The notes beneath the pieces were generated by a model that saw only the letters and a list, made by a program, of their open reading frames with translations, was not told the origin of the DNA and ran no database searches. DNA of 33,395 bases from an uncultured Candidatus Saccharibacteria bacterium (lineage in GTDB: Bacteria; Patescibacteriota; Saccharimonadia; Saccharimonadales; Saccharimonadaceae), in NCBI GenBank assembly GCA_947570505.1, contig CANOTH010000011.1, forward strand, positions 1 through 33,395. Reading direction: 5' to 3'. This document shows, in pieces, positions 1-10,114 of this stretch (positions within the stretch are counted from its first letter, which is position 1; every line of letters starts with the position of its first letter). The translations under genes and the position numbers were made by a program.

Positions 1-402
1 CTCAGTGGTAACTTCCATCCCTTAGGACATATACTATACTCTACGTTGGTGTTTTATCTTTTCTTCAAAAGAATTTTGAAGAAAAGCCGATTATAACCAC
101 AAGCGGAATGAGAATGCGCAACGGCACGTAACAGATATAATTATTCCTAAATACCATCATAAATGATAAATGAAACAAATACAACAGTCTCTTATACATT
201 TATGATAAAATGACTATTGTAGACCGACGGTCTACTGGGACCCAAAGGGGCTATTTTGAGGTTTTGGCTCCAGCTCCCGGCGGCTCTCTGTTTTTATCAA
301 GATCGTGAAGTCGCCCTCCATCTGTTCCAAAGAGAACTACAGAGGCTAGCATGAAAGATAATTAAAGTTTTCTGTCATATAAGTGCTCGGTGCGTGTTCG
401 GA
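1..402. other. Non-coding stretch with hairpins
   Basis: No credible gene is visible. There is a 13-bp perfect hairpin at 58-86 (arms 58-70 and 74-86, 3-nt loop) and a 7-bp hairpin at 219-235 (GTAGACC/GGTCTAC). The GC-rich part around 236-350 could be structured, but I do not recognise an RNA family in it. The first cassette starts at 403. Confidence 0.5.
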
Positions 403-613
403 CTTCGTCCGTAGCGGGAATGTCAGCTTAAACAACGGCTCACTGAGGGACTTGGGCGACATTGGCTACAAGTGGTCACGCAGTGCTGTAGCTTACTCTT
501 CTGCGACCTCGGCTAGCTCTTACTGGTTTGGGTTTAGTACCTCAGGGTCTCGCCCGTCATACGGCCCGGACCGTCGTTGGATCGCTTTCCCCGTCCGCTG
601 TTTGGTATACTAG
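403..613 (+). repeat. Cassette 1: orphan FISUMP/DGR-like variable module
   Basis: This is a 211-bp module running from TTCGTCCGTAGCGG to GTCCGCTGTTTGGTATAC plus TAG. It translates without stops as FVRSG...GPDRRW..FPVRCLVY. The framework (VRSG, L-R, W-S-R, AYSSATSA, PS-GP, RW, FPVRCLV) matches the C-terminal part of FISUMP-type, C-type-lectin-like domains. An in-frame ATG lies at 383, but it has no Shine-Dalgarno sequence and the upstream residues are not shared with other copies, so I regard the copy as silent. It belongs to the AYSSATSA subgroup together with the copies at 20641, 21053 and 32738. A long imperfect hairpin follows at 632-750. Confidence 0.85.
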
Positions 614-1037
614 TTGGATGATGAGTATTATGTTTGAGTAGGAGAAGACAGGCAGGGGGAAAGGGAGAAGAAGGGGGAGTGAAAGAGGGGGACACAAAAC
701 AAGAAACCCTAACTCCAGCCTGGACTGCCTGGATTCTCCGTTGCTCAAACCTCAAGAAAGAAAAGAGTAAATAAAAAAGAAGCGGTTTGGAACTCGTCAT
801 AGAAATATGGCGAGTCCTTTTCTTTCGACTCCTCTAGTTTCGCGTCAAAATTAGAACATATCAAAAAGCCTGAGTGGCTAGCTGTATGATGGCGGACATT
901 CAAAAATCTCGCGGTGAGAGTGCCGATCTTTTTCTACCTAGTTCTTCGCCTAAGGGCGAAGAATAGTTGAACTTGTAATGACATTACAAGTTCAAACCCA
1001 ACACAACAGAGGTGAAACTAATGCTCATTCAACTTTA
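614..1037. other. Intergenic region between cassettes 1 and 2
   Basis: No gene is seen. Besides the cassette-1 hairpin it holds a terminator-like stem at 789-817 followed by TTTTCTTT, a 9-bp hairpin at 942-963 (TTCTTCGCC/GGCGAAGAA) and a perfect 14-bp palindrome at 967-995 (TTGAACTTGTAATG and its complement around one base). Confidence 0.5.
632..750. repeat. Long imperfect inverted repeat after cassette 1
   Basis: The arms GTTTGAG and GGAGAA (632-646) pair with TTCTCC and CTCAAAC (734-750). An inner pair CAGGCAG/CTGCCTG continues the stem. The loop is purine-rich (poly-G/A). It begins about 18 nt after the cassette stop, a position comparable to the hairpins behind three other cassettes. Confidence 0.6.
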
Positions 1038-1256
1038 TTCGTCCGTAGCGGAGCCATTGGTCTATATTATGGTTCTCTGAGAGCATCTGGATACAATAGT
1101 CAAAATTGGTCTGGAACAGCCGCTAATTACGGAATGGGTACTTGGGCTGCTGCAGCTTACAACCTCGACTTTGGTCCGTCAAGTGTTAACTCGTCACATG
1201 GCCCAGATCTTCGTTGGAACGGTTTCCCCGTCCGCTGTTTGGTAATACTAGTATAG
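1038..1256 (+). repeat. Cassette 2: orphan FISUMP/DGR-like variable module
   Basis: It starts TTCGTCCGTAGCGG and ends GTCCGCTGTTTGGTAATACTAG. One extra base in the end motif shifts the last codons, giving ..VRCLVILV and a TAG at 1254. The frame is open throughout and belongs to the G-TWAA-AY subgroup. An ATG at 978 lies inside the palindrome at 967-995 and would add 20 residues not found in other copies. There is no clear RBS, so I treat the copy as silent. A 22-bp perfect inverted repeat begins 1 nt after the stop. Confidence 0.85.
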
Positions 1257-1257
1257 T

Positions 1258-1374
1258 GCTTCTTTAGTTCCTATTCTGTGAGAGACTAAAAGAAACTAGC
1301 AGTGGATCATTATTACTCTACTGCTCCACTTACCTTCCATAACGAGTCTCGAACAGAATAGGAACTAAAGAAGC
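1258..1374. repeat. Hairpin with 22-bp perfect arms after cassette 2
   Basis: Arms 1258-1279 and 1353-1374 are exact reverse complements (GCTTCTTTAGTTCCTATTCTGT on the left, written here as 22 bases: GCTTCTTTAG then TTCCTATTCTGT). Inside the loop are secondary stems, GAGACT/AGTCTC and AGCAGT/ACTGCT. It could act as a bidirectional terminator between cassette 2 and gyrA, or as the cruciform found downstream of DGR variable repeats. The arms are not similar in sequence to the hairpins after other cassettes; only the architecture is shared. Confidence 0.85.
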
Positions 1375-1381
1375 TTATGAG

Positions 1382-1403
1382 TAGTATTAGGAAGACAGCG
1401 GAC
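1382..1403 (-). repeat. Inverted copy of the cassette end motif, 2 nt past gyrA
   Basis: On the minus strand this reads GTCCGCTGT, five bases, then TAATACTA. The end of cassette 2 is GTCCGCTGT, TTGG, TAATACTA. It sits 2 nt downstream of the gyrA stop, inverted relative to cassette 2, so that the hairpin 1258-1374 is flanked by inverted copies of the motif. Confidence 0.55.
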
Positions 1404-1405
1404 CC

Positions 1406-3934
1406 CTACTCCTCATCATCCCCTGGCAACACTACTCCGAGCGATGCCACCGCATCCCCATCATTCATTCGCATAATCCTCACACCTTGGGCAGCACGCC
1501 CCAAAGTCGGAATCTCCTTCACCGCTACCCGAATCGCAATTCCCTTAGTCGACATCAGAATAATCTCTTTAGCAGCCGGATCAAGAGTGTGCACCGCAAT
1601 AATCGGCCCAGTCTTTTCTGTCACACTAGCCACTCTAATACCGACACCACCTCGTTTGTGTGCTGGGAAATTCTCCGCCAGAGTCGCCTTGCCATAACCA
1701 TTCGCCGACATCACTAACAGCTTCTGGCCACGATCACGAATCACATCCATACCCACAATTTCGTCCTTCGGACGCAACCTAATACCACGCACACCTTTAG
1801 CACTTCGCCCCATGCTACGCACATCTTGCTCATTGAACCGCATAGCCTGCCCAGCTGAAGTCGAAATCACAATATCATTACCACCAGTAGTCTCCTGAAT
1901 CCACTTCAACTCATCACCTTCATCTAGCTTCACTGCAATCATGCCATTAGTACGCAAGTTCAAGAACTCCTTCACCGCCGTCTTCTTAATCGTACCCTTC
2001 TTAGTCGTCATAAACAAATATCCGTCTACATTCTCACCCTGCTTGATAATCGCCGTCACCTTCTCATCTGGATGCATATTCAACAAGTTCACTGCCGCAG
2101 TACCCTTAGCTACCATCGAAGCCTGCGGCACTTCATAAGCTTTCAGTCTAAAAATCCGACCCTGATTGGTAAAGAATAACAAATAATCATGCGAATTCGC
2201 CGTCACAATCTGAGCAATTACATCCTCATCCTTAGTAGTCATACCCTTACGACCCTTACCACCCCTATTCTGCCGTTTAAAGTCGCCCTGTAGTACCCGT
2301 TTCATATAATTCTCAGTCGTCAGCAAAATCACACTTTCCTCATCTGGAATCAGTTCTTCCTCAGAGAACTTCCCTACCTCGTGATTGATAATCTTGCTCT
2401 TACGCTCATCGCCATATTTTTCCTTCATGGCTAAGAGCTCTTCCTTGACTACTCGTAGCACCTCTTCTTCACTAGCCAAAATCTTCTCGTATTCCGCAAT
2501 CTGCGCGAGTAGCTCCTTCAGTTCCTCTTCAATCTTATCGCGTTCTAGACCTTGCAACCTCCTCAGCTGCATTGCCAAAATCGCTGCCGCCTGAATCTCC
2601 GAAAGACCAAACCGCTCCATCAACCGCTTATCAGCATCATCATAGCTCTCACGAATCGTCTTGATCACTTCATCAATATTATCCAGTGCTATCTTCAACC
2701 CCTCTAAGATATGCGCGCGCTCCTTGGCCTTTCTCAGCTCATACTCAGTCCTTCTTCTGACCACCTTTTGCCGGTGCTTAATAAACTCCGCCAAAATTTC
2801 TTTCAAACCCAAAATCCTTGGCTGCACCCCATCAACCAGCGCCAACATATTATAATGGAAAGTCGTCTGCAAACCTGTCATCCGATACAATTGGTTCAAA
2901 ATCTTCTTCGGAAAGGCATCTTTCTTCAGCTCTACCACTACCCGAATCTTACCCCGAGCGCTCTCATCGCGCGCATCCGCAATATGATCCAGCTTCTTAT
3001 TTAAGACCAGTTCTCTGACCTTCTCAATAAACCCCTCTTTGCTCATCCCATATGGTACTTCAGTAATCACAATCTGATAACGACCATTTTTCTTCTCTTC
3101 AATCCCAGCCACTGCCCGAATCGTTACACTACCCTTACCCGTAGCATAAGCTTGGCGCATCGGCGCACCACCATAAACTTCCGCCCCAGTGGGAAAATCC
3201 GGACCTTTTACGTGCTGCATTAAACCATCGAGACTAATCGTCGGATCCTCAATCTGAGCCACCGTCGCATCAATCACCTCTGACAAATTATGGGGTGGGA
3301 TGTTAGTTGCCATACCCACGGCAATCCCCATCTGACCATTCAACAAAATATTTGGCACTGCCGCAGGCAAAACCACCGGTTCTTGCTCACTACCATCGAA
3401 ATTGTCTCGAAAATCCACTGTTTCCTTCTCAATGTCAGTGAGCAATTCCGCACCCACCTTGTCCATCCGTGCCTCAGTATACCTTGATGCAGCCGGATCA
3501 TCACCATCCATTGAGCCAAAGTTACCCTGCCCCTCCACCAGAGTATAACGCATCTTCCAAGGCTGGGCTAAATTCACCATTGCATCATAGATCGAACTAT
3601 CACCATGCGGATGATACTTACCCATCACCTCACCCACAATCCTCGCCGACTTCACCGTCGCATGAGGAGCCTTCCAGCCATTTTTGTTCATAGCATACAA
3701 AATCCGCCGATTCACTGGCTTCAGACCATCCCGCACATCTGGCAGAGCCCGGTCAATAATCACTGACATTGAATAACGCAAGAAGTAGCTCTCCATCGTA
3801 CTCTCGACGGCTCGCTGCTCAATACCATCCACAATCTGGCCTTCTAGCTCCACCCCATCCACACTGGCATCTTTCTCTACTTTCTCATTCAATTCTTCCG
3901 GCCTCACCTTACTGTCCTCATCACTACTTGCCAT
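1406..3934 (-). CDS. gyrA: DNA gyrase subunit A
   Basis: This is the breakage-reunion subunit of DNA gyrase, which introduces negative supercoils as an A2B2 complex with GyrB. It is 842 aa, near the family norm. The first ~40 residues are an acidic extension. The quinolone-pocket segment [10 protein letters not shown] lies at about 108-117, with Ser113 and Asp117 at the positions of E. coli Ser83 and Asp87. The catalytic tyrosine is Tyr152 in [10 protein letters not shown] coiled-coil tower (about 430-530) follows, then the C-terminal beta-pinwheel with a GyrA box QNRGGKG at 555-561, which favours GyrA over ParC. The start has a GAGGAG Shine-Dalgarno. It lies 20 nt downstream of gyrB and is presumably co-transcribed. 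Confidence 0.97.
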   Translation of the reverse strand: MASSDEDSKVRPEELNEKVEKDASVDGVELEGQIVDGIEQRAVESTMESYFLRYSMSVIIDRALPDVRDGLKPVNRRILYAMNKNGWKAPHATVKSARIVGEVMGKYHPHGDSSIYDAMVNLAQPWKMRYTLVEGQGNFGSMDGDDPAASRYTEARMDKVGAELLTDIEKETVDFRDNFDGSEQEPVVLPAAVPNILLNGQMGIAVGMATNIPPHNLSEVIDATVAQIEDPTISLDGLMQHVKGPDFPTGAEVYGGAPMRQAYATGKGSVTIRAVAGIEEKKNGRYQIVITEVPYGMSKEGFIEKVRELVLNKKLDHIADARDESARGKIRVVVELKKDAFPKKILNQLYRMTGLQTTFHYNMLALVDGVQPRILGLKEILAEFIKHRQKVVRRRTEYELRKAKERAHILEGLKIALDNIDEVIKTIRESYDDADKRLMERFGLSEIQAAAILAMQLRRLQGLERDKIEEELKELLAQIAEYEKILASEEEVLRVVKEELLAMKEKYGDERKSKIINHEVGKFSEEELIPDEESVILLTTENYMKRVLQGDFKRQNRGGKGRKGMTTKDEDVIAQIVTANSHDYLLFFTNQGRIFRLKAYEVPQASMVAKGTAAVNLLNMHPDEKVTAIIKQGENVDGYLFMTTKKGTIKKTAVKEFLNLRTNGMIAVKLDEGDELKWIQETTGGNDIVISTSAGQAMRFNEQDVRSMGRSAKGVRGIRLRPKDEIVGMDVIRDRGQKLLVMSANGYGKATLAENFPAHKRGGVGIRVASVTEKTGPIIAVHTLDPAAKEIILMSTKGIAIRVAVKEIPTLGRAAQGVRIMRMNDGDAVASLGVVLPGDDEE

Positions 3935-3954
3935 ACAATCTCCTCTCTCTTACC

Positions 3955-5955
3955 CTAAAAGTCTAGCTCATCCAAATCAACCGTCGCCGCCCCCGCCTGG
4001 ATAAAGTTCTTCCTTAAATCTACTTGATCGCCCATGAGCTTCGTAAATACTGCATCGGCCTTCTCTGCATCATTAATATGCACCTGTACTAAAATCCGAT
4101 TCTCAGGATCCATTGTCGTCTCCCAAAGTTGCTTCGCATCCATTTCGCCCAAACCTTTGAACCGATTCTGCGCCGTATATCCAGCCTGCTTAAACCTCTC
4201 CTGATTCTCATCAATCTTCGTGCCAGCTGCCCGTCGTTCCTCAATCTTCTCACTCAGCTTCTTCTCTAGCGCCACTTCATCATAAACATAATCAATCTTG
4301 CGATTACTACCAGTTCCCTTCGTCAGCCCGAACAATGGCGGCTTCGCCAAATAAACATGTCCCGCCTTGATTACCTCCGGCATATACCTAAAGAAGAACG
4401 TCATGAGCAAAGTCGCAATATGTAAGCCATCAACATCCGCATCCGTCATGAAAATCACTTTGTGATACCTCAAACCACTAATGTCAAACTGATCACCAAT
4501 CCCTACCCCGAGACCTTTAATCAAGCTCACCAGTTCCTGATTAGCTAACATCTTATCCAGCCTTGCTCGCTCAGTATTCAACACCTTACCGCGGAGCGGT
4601 AAAATCGCCTGAATCTTCGGATTCCGACCCTCCTTCGCACTACCAGCCGCTGAATTACCCTCTACAATAAACAGCTCGCATTCCGTACGATCGCGGCTCG
4701 AGCAATCCGCTAGCTTACTCGGCAAATTCAACCCCTCAAAGGCCCCCTTGCGAATCACATTATCCCGTGCCGCCCGCGCCGCCTTGCGTGCCCGCGCCGC
4801 TAGAGTTGCCTTACCTACAATTTTCTTAGCTACCGCTGGGTTCTCCTCTAGATAATAGGCAAAATACTCGCTCATCACCTTATCAACATAACCCCGCACC
4901 TCTGGGTTACCGAGCTTGTTCTTCGTCTGACCTTCAAACTGCGGATCCGGTAGTTTCACCAAAATCACCGCCGTCAAACCTTCCTTAATATCATCACCGG
5001 TCAGATTCGGCTCTTTCTCTTTGAGTAAACCGTTCTTCCGTGCATAATCATTCACCACCCGCGTCATCGCCGTTCGAAAGCCAATCACATGCATACCGCC
5101 ATCCGGTGTCAACACATTATTCGCAAAAGGCTTAATCGTCTCTGCATAGCTATCATTATACTGCAAAGCCACTTCAACTTCTGAGTCTTCAATCCCCTTC
5201 TCCACATAGAAGATATCATCAGCCAACACTTCTTTGCCTTCATTTAGCTTACGCACGTAACTGCGAATACCACCCTCGAAATAAAATGCCTCTCTATCGC
5301 CCGTCCGCTCGTCCTTGACCGTAATCAGAATTCCCTTGGTCAGATAAGCCTGATGCCGAGCATAGCTCACCACCCAATTATAATCAAAATCCGTCGTCTC
5401 CTTAAAAATCGTCGCATCCGGATAAAATGTAATCGAAGTCCCTGTGCCCTTCGTATCCCCTACAATCTTCAAGCCATCACCAACCGTCTTACCACCATTC
5501 TCAAACTCCACCCGGTGCAACTTACCATTCTTGCGTACTTCAGCGACCATCTTGGTACTTAGTGCATTCACTACACTTGACCCCACCCCATGTAGACCCG
5601 AAGACACCTTATAGCCACCCCCACCAAACTTACCACCAGCATTCAAGACTGTTAGCACCGTCTCAAGTGTCGACTTCCCGGTCTTCGGATGCAAATCCAC
5701 CGGAATCCCCCGCCCGTTATCATCTACCCTGATACCACCATCTACCAGAATCGTGATATCTACCCGGGTACAGAACCCAGCAATGGCCTCGTCTATAGAG
5801 TTGTCAGCAATTTCCTTCAACAGATGATGTAAACCATCAAAACCAGTACTACCAATATACATGCCCGGACGAATCCGTACATGCTCAAGACCTTCTAGAA
5901 CCTGAATTTGTGAACTATCATATTCGTGCCCATCACTTGTTTGTTTTGCTGACAT
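3955..5955 (-). CDS. gyrB: DNA gyrase subunit B
   Basis: This is the ATPase subunit of gyrase, 666 aa, the short GyrB type without the large insertion of enterobacterial GyrB. The GHKL ATPase motifs are visible: EIADNSIDEA (Glu48, Asn52), DNGRGIP, and a glycine-rich lid ending in SSGLHGVGSSVVNAL. The TOPRIM domain has EGNSAAGSAKEGR and MTDADVDGLHI, and the C-terminal Toprim-associated part has RFKGLGEMD. It is first in the gyrB-gyrA pair. On the minus strand upstream, a -10-like TACAAT (5988-5993) is followed at once by AATGTAGAGGTAAT, a 14-mer also found after the thrS -10 box. Confidence 0.97.
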   Translation of the reverse strand: MSAKQTSDGHEYDSSQIQVLEGLEHVRIRPGMYIGSTGFDGLHHLLKEIADNSIDEAIAGFCTRVDITILVDGGIRVDDNGRGIPVDLHPKTGKSTLETVLTVLNAGGKFGGGGYKVSSGLHGVGSSVVNALSTKMVAEVRKNGKLHRVEFENGGKTVGDGLKIVGDTKGTGTSITFYPDATIFKETTDFDYNWVVSYARHQAYLTKGILITVKDERTGDREAFYFEGGIRSYVRKLNEGKEVLADDIFYVEKGIEDSEVEVALQYNDSYAETIKPFANNVLTPDGGMHVIGFRTAMTRVVNDYARKNGLLKEKEPNLTGDDIKEGLTAVILVKLPDPQFEGQTKNKLGNPEVRGYVDKVMSEYFAYYLEENPAVAKKIVGKATLAARARKAARAARDNVIRKGAFEGLNLPSKLADCSSRDRTECELFIVEGNSAAGSAKEGRNPKIQAILPLRGKVLNTERARLDKMLANQELVSLIKGLGVGIGDQFDISGLRYHKVIFMTDADVDGLHIATLLMTFFFRYMPEVIKAGHVYLAKPPLFGLTKGTGSNRKIDYVYDEVALEKKLSEKIEERRAAGTKIDENQERFKQAGYTAQNRFKGLGEMDAKQLWETTMDPENRILVQVHINDAEKADAVFTKLMGDQVDLRKNFIQAGAATVDLDELDF

Positions 5956-5987
5956 CCTGATGTACCTCTGCTTTACATTACCTCTAC

Positions 5988-5993
5988 ATTGTA
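5988..5993 (-). promoter_or_regulatory. -10 box of gyrB
   Basis: The minus strand reads GAGGTACAATGTAGAGG. TACAAT is the likely -10, about 33 nt before the gyrB start, and AGAGG/CAGG near the start can serve as RBS. Confidence 0.5.
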
Positions 5994-6018
5994 CCTCAGA
6001 TCATATCTAAAATCAAGC

Positions 6019-6222
6019 TTATTTGCTGAATAAATCGCTATGGGTACCCGTTTCCACCAGCACAATCACCAGCCCCGCCACACAGACCGCCACCACCGCC
6101 ACAATTACCCCAATAATCTTGCGGTTACTCTTGGCCGCCTTTTGTAGCTTCTGCTCGGTTTCCATCGTCACCTCGGCTAGCAGCGCTCTCGCTTCGGCTT
6201 CGCTCAACTGTTTCTTGCTCAT
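6019..6222 (-). CDS. Small single-pass membrane protein, unknown
   Basis: About 67 aa. Residues 1-35 are charged and helical (rich in Glu, Lys, Ala); a strongly hydrophobic Ile/Val/Ala segment of about 20 residues follows, then a short tail (TGTHSDLFSK). This looks like an N-in, C-out single-pass protein. I see no family signature. I chose the ATG at 6222; a GTG one codon earlier (6225) is equally possible, since GAGGAG lies 6 nt before the GTG and 9 nt before the ATG. It sits between gyrB and the T4SS-type ATPase on the same strand. Confidence 0.7.
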   Translation of the reverse strand: MSKKQLSEAEARALLAEVTMETEQKLQKAAKSNRKIIGVIVAVVAVCVAGLVIVLVETGTHSDLFSK

Positions 6223-6313
6223 CACCTTGCACTCCTCATTCCACTTTCTCTAGACTTTCAAATATATAATTTCCATTCGCGTCCTTCACAAATGTTCATA
6301 TTTTCTTCCTCTT

Positions 6314-9079
6314 CTACCTCACCTTAAACACCGCTTCTTTTGGTTCCTCGGCATCTGCCGCCTCTGCGACTTCTTGTGTAGCCTCTTTACCAGCCTCTTC
6401 CTTCACCTCTGTATCCGGCGCCACAGGCTCTTCAGAGCTCACAGGAGCCAGTTCTGTCGGCGCCGAGCTAATTTGCTCACGTTTTTTCTTCCAGGCCTCC
6501 AGGAAGCCTCCAGCTGACCTCTGCGGTGAATTCGCCACTTTCGTTGCCTCCGCAACTGGCTGTTTTACTGTGCTTTCTCCTCCAGCCGCCTTCTCCGGCG
6601 CATTTATGGCACTTTGCGTTTTTTCGGCTGTCTTCCAGCGCTCCTTAATCTCTCGCTCCACCTCGGCCCTCGTACGACCATATTTCGTCGCCGTATAAGT
6701 CTTCATACTTTCTAAGAGCTGCGCATTTGACTCGCCCATCGGCGGTAACAGCTTCATCGTAAAAGGCGCACTGGGCACATTGTACATCATCACCGTCGCA
6801 ATCGCCTGGAAATTCCCCTGCTTATGCAAATCTTCAGCATTAAACACTGGTGAAAAGGCCTTTTCCATCAGTTCCGCATCCGTCACCCCCAGCCTGCCCG
6901 ACATAATCGTACCACAGTTCCCCAGAATCCCCTCGCGAATCTTATCTGTCAGCTGGGTCATAAACTGATTCGCCAAGAACAAATTCAATCTATATTTCCT
7001 CGCCTCACTCAAGATACTCTCAAAGCTCTCCGTAGCAAAATTCTGAAACTCATCCACAAACAAGCAGAAATCTCGCCGCTCATCCTCGGAAATATCCGCC
7101 CGGCTCATCGCCGCCTGCTGGAATTTCATCACCAAGATCATACCCAGCAAATTCGCATTAATATCCCCCAGCTTACCCTTCGACAGATTTACTAGGAAAA
7201 TCTTCCCCTGATCCATCATCGCACGCACATTGAAGCCACTCTTCTTCTGGCCCAAAATATTTCGCATAATTGTATTGCTGAGGAATGGTCCCCACTTTGA
7301 AGAAAACCACGTAATCACCTCACCGGCATCATTACTCTTTTGACTGGCTGGAAACTCCTTCGTCCAATAATCATACACTGCCTTATCCTTCACATACTTC
7401 AGCTTGCTCTTCACAAACTCTGGATCAGTAAAACACTGCGGAATATCAATAAAAGTCGCCCCGTTAGGATCGCTCATTAGTAAGAGGGCGGCATTGCGAA
7501 ACATATGCTGCCCTCTCGGACCAAAGAACCCCTGATTATTTGGGTCAAATAGGCTCGTCAGCATACTAATCCCCTCTTGCACAATGAAATCCTTCTGGTC
7601 ATCCGTAGTAAATTCAAACATATTCATCCCAATCGGATGCTCAATATCCGCCGGCTCAAAATACACTATATCATCAATCCGATCCTCCGGTACTTTGCTC
7701 AGCAGCAACTCCACCGCATCGCCGTGCGGATCAATAAAAGCAAATCCGCGCCCCTCACACATATCCTGATAGGCTACATTGGTCAGCAAAATCGACTTAC
7801 CCATACCCGTCGAGCCAATTACGTAAGTATGGCGCCGACGGTCATTCTCGCTCAGCCTAATCTGTTTCTGCACCCCACGAAACTCATTCACACCCAGCAG
7901 CACCCCATCTTCCACTAATTTCGCTGGTCCATCTACCTGCTTGATCGCCTGGCGCTCCACCTGCGAAGTCGGAATCGCATTCTGCGCTGGCAAATGAAAA
8001 ATCGAGGCCAGCTCCACACTATTTAGGATATTCCCATCCACTTTTTGCGGGAACATCCGAAAAATATAATCCACCGCCAGTTTCCGCGGGTCTTTCAATA
8101 TATTATATTGAAAACCATTATAATTTTGCGATTCAAACTGCGAAAAAGCCGCCACCAAGCTCGACAACATCGCCTCCGACCGCTCCTTAGCATTCGAGCT
8201 CGCAACCACCCGCACCAAAGTCTCAAAACCTGGATATTTAGTTTTGTGTTCAATTGCCGCAATTTCTTCTTGCTGCAAGTTTGATAAACTTTTTTGTTCA
8301 GACTCCAAACCTTCATGTGCTTCTGGTGGATGAATAAAAGCCTGAACAAAATCTTTAATCAACATACCGATTTCGTACAGAACCTTCCGCCCACTATCAT
8401 GCGTCTTCACTCCATCCTTGATATTTTTAACTTTCTCCGTCGCCGCCTTGGTCCATTCACCATTCGTCGGTCGGAATAATAATTGTAGCGCCAAACCTTC
8501 ACCTGGTTTCGTTACCGACATCGCATTCAAAATCGCCAGACTCGCATCGCGCTGGGTATCTTCGTAAGTGCTGATCGGGTAGACAAATTCCTTCTTCAAG
8601 GTCATTTCCCCACCCGCAATCTGCTCAGTTGTCACTTCTGGGGCAAAAATACTGTCTTGCTCAATCTCTTCCAATCGCGCCGAAGGGTAAGCCGAAATAA
8701 TTGCCTGCTTTACCGTCTCGGTAATCACCGTTGGTACCACTGCATAATATTTAATCAGCCCATTCACTGCCACAATCTCAAAAGCCAGATGCCGCTGACC
8801 ATAGACTTTGCTCTTAAAACCTTTGGTCAAGGTCGAAGCGATAATCGAATACATTACTTGCGCTTGGCTCAGAGCTTCATTCGTCACATCACGTTCATCA
8901 CGTCCACCGCCTTGAATATCATCCGTCGACGGAGGTAAATGAATTAACATTGGCACCATTTTGAGACCGCGCTCATAATTCTTCGCCTTGCGCTGTCGAT
9001 TCATATGCCGCGACCACACCAACCCTGCCGCCACCACTACAGCCAAGACTATCAGAATACCAATTAACCAACTAGGCAT
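6314..9079 (-). CDS. VirD4/TraG-like type IV secretion ATPase
   Basis: 921 aa. An N-terminal membrane helix (about residues 3-23) is followed by a basic patch, then a ~390-residue domain of the kind found in front of CPR T4SS-type ATPases. The motor domain has Walker A GSTGMGKS (422-429), followed by FIDPHGD, and Walker B LFVDEFQNF with Asp676-Glu677. The downstream ARKYRLNLFLANQF is typical of TraG/TraD/VirD4 and HerA-like pumps. The last ~110 residues are a low-complexity Ala/Glu/Lys/Pro tail. Its role is probably to move DNA or protein at the membrane. Its ATG overlaps the stop of the upstream gene (TAATG), so translation is likely coupled. No other Mpf components occur in the window. Confidence 0.85.
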   Translation of the reverse strand: MPSWLIGILIVLAVVVAAGLVWSRHMNRQRKAKNYERGLKMVPMLIHLPPSTDDIQGGGRDERDVTNEALSQAQVMYSIIASTLTKGFKSKVYGQRHLAFEIVAVNGLIKYYAVVPTVITETVKQAIISAYPSARLEEIEQDSIFAPEVTTEQIAGGEMTLKKEFVYPISTYEDTQRDASLAILNAMSVTKPGEGLALQLLFRPTNGEWTKAATEKVKNIKDGVKTHDSGRKVLYEIGMLIKDFVQAFIHPPEAHEGLESEQKSLSNLQQEEIAAIEHKTKYPGFETLVRVVASSNAKERSEAMLSSLVAAFSQFESQNYNGFQYNILKDPRKLAVDYIFRMFPQKVDGNILNSVELASIFHLPAQNAIPTSQVERQAIKQVDGPAKLVEDGVLLGVNEFRGVQKQIRLSENDRRRHTYVIGSTGMGKSILLTNVAYQDMCEGRGFAFIDPHGDAVELLLSKVPEDRIDDIVYFEPADIEHPIGMNMFEFTTDDQKDFIVQEGISMLTSLFDPNNQGFFGPRGQHMFRNAALLLMSDPNGATFIDIPQCFTDPEFVKSKLKYVKDKAVYDYWTKEFPASQKSNDAGEVITWFSSKWGPFLSNTIMRNILGQKKSGFNVRAMMDQGKIFLVNLSKGKLGDINANLLGMILVMKFQQAAMSRADISEDERRDFCLFVDEFQNFATESFESILSEARKYRLNLFLANQFMTQLTDKIREGILGNCGTIMSGRLGVTDAELMEKAFSPVFNAEDLHKQGNFQAIATVMMYNVPSAPFTMKLLPPMGESNAQLLESMKTYTATKYGRTRAEVEREIKERWKTAEKTQSAINAPEKAAGGESTVKQPVAEATKVANSPQRSAGGFLEAWKKKREQISSAPTELAPVSSEEPVAPDTEVKEEAGKEATQEVAEAADAEEPKEAVFKVR

Positions 9080-9597
9080 TAATTACGTTCTCCCAACTTA
9101 CGACCAAATATACCACGAGCTTTTTCTGCTCCTTGATTATAAACCTTCACCAAATCCGCTGGCCGAAACTTCGGTTGATTAACTATTTTGTTCACTACTG
9201 GCATCATGGCCTGACTCAGCTCCTCCTGACTCCTCGCCATCACCTTCACTGTCAGTGGATCACCCATCCCCATCTCCGCCTGCAAATCTGCCTGGTCTTC
9301 AGCCAAACGTTCAGCTGCTTGCAGTTCCGACTCCACCCCTACATACTTCTCCGCATGTTCAATCTGATCTTCATCTCGGGCCAGTTCTTTATTTGCCTCC
9401 ATTTCCATGCCCACGAGCTCCGTGGTGCTAAAAATCGCCGACCCACCTAACTGCTGAGCTGACGAACCCATCGCTGCCCCCTTATCACCACCTACCTTCT
9501 CTACCTCATTTAATGGGGTAGTCGCCCGATCAATCTCTTCCGTAAATGCTTTTGCATCCACCGGCATGTTTCCACGATTAGCTGACCTATTATCCAT
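9079..9597 (-). CDS. Hypothetical cytoplasmic protein coupled to the VirD4-like ATPase
   Basis: 172 aa, hydrophilic and acidic, with no signal or membrane segment. The middle (about 75-125) is helix-forming and Glu/Ala/Gln-rich, probably coiled-coil. I do not recognise a family. It shares one base with the following ATPase gene (TAATG), which suggests a partner or adaptor of that ATPase. Upstream, TGTTAAAAT is an extended -10-like box 8 nt before the ATG, so the transcript may be leaderless. Confidence 0.75.
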   Translation of the reverse strand: MDNRSANRGNMPVDAKAFTEEIDRATTPLNEVEKVGGDKGAAMGSSAQQLGGSAIFSTTELVGMEMEANKELARDEDQIEHAEKYVGVESELQAAERLAEDQADLQAEMGMGDPLTVKVMARSQEELSQAMMPVVNKIVNQPKFRPADLVKVYNQGAEKARGIFGRKLGERN

Positions 9598-9616
9598 ATG
9601 CTTATTTTAACATATT

Positions 9617-9958
9617 TTAGCGCTTACTGACCCAAAAACAAGCTAACAATACAAAGCCTGCAGTCAACAAAACCATCGCCAGGCTCATTGAACCTAGCGA
9701 CTGTGCCAGCAACAACATAATCGGCCCAAAAGCTATGATAGCCGCATAAACATAAGTACGTTTACCCTTTTGTCCACCTGATAGACGCGTAAAAATTTTC
9801 ACCACCCCCACAGCAATCCCAAAAATCAATATATAAAATGTTGTAAAAAATACCAAAACCCCGAGCGGACCAATGCCCGCCGGGGTCGTAAAGTACAACA
9901 TCGCCAGCAGAATCACTGCTGCGATCAAACTCATTACCGGAACCAGATGCTTTGGCAT
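9617..9958 (-). CDS. Four-helix membrane protein, unknown
   Basis: 113 aa with four predicted membrane helices (about 8-25, 29-52, 70-88, 91-109) and a basic loop (GGQKGKR) between helices 2 and 3. No family is recognised. It lies 19 nt upstream of the 172-aa gene, so it may form an operon with the T4SS-type ATPase. The minus strand reads TGATATAAT, then GAGGGT and ATG: an extended -10 box ending only about 7 nt before the start, so the mRNA is probably leaderless or nearly so. Confidence 0.75.
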   Translation of the reverse strand: MPKHLVPVMSLIAAVILLAMLYFTTPAGIGPLGVLVFFTTFYILIFGIAVGVVKIFTRLSGGQKGKRTYVYAAIIAFGPIMLLLAQSLGSMSLAMVLLTAGFVLLACFWVSKR

Positions 9959-10114
9959 ACCCTCATTATATCATACCGCCTATGCCTTCCTTGGCACTTT
10001 TCCGCTTCTCCGTCCACCTGTCACTGCTTTTCCCCTCGAGACACTGTCAATCTGAAAAACTGAACAAAACCTTTACTGCATCCCTAATTTTAACCCCCAC
10101 ACCTCTGATTCTAC

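Noticed and set aside
236..350. Possible tmRNA or tRNA-like end in the GC-rich stretch near the window start
   Set aside because: GGGGCT and CTCCAGCTCCCGG looked suggestive, but no acceptor pairing or CCA fits, and the real tmRNA is at 11509-11864.
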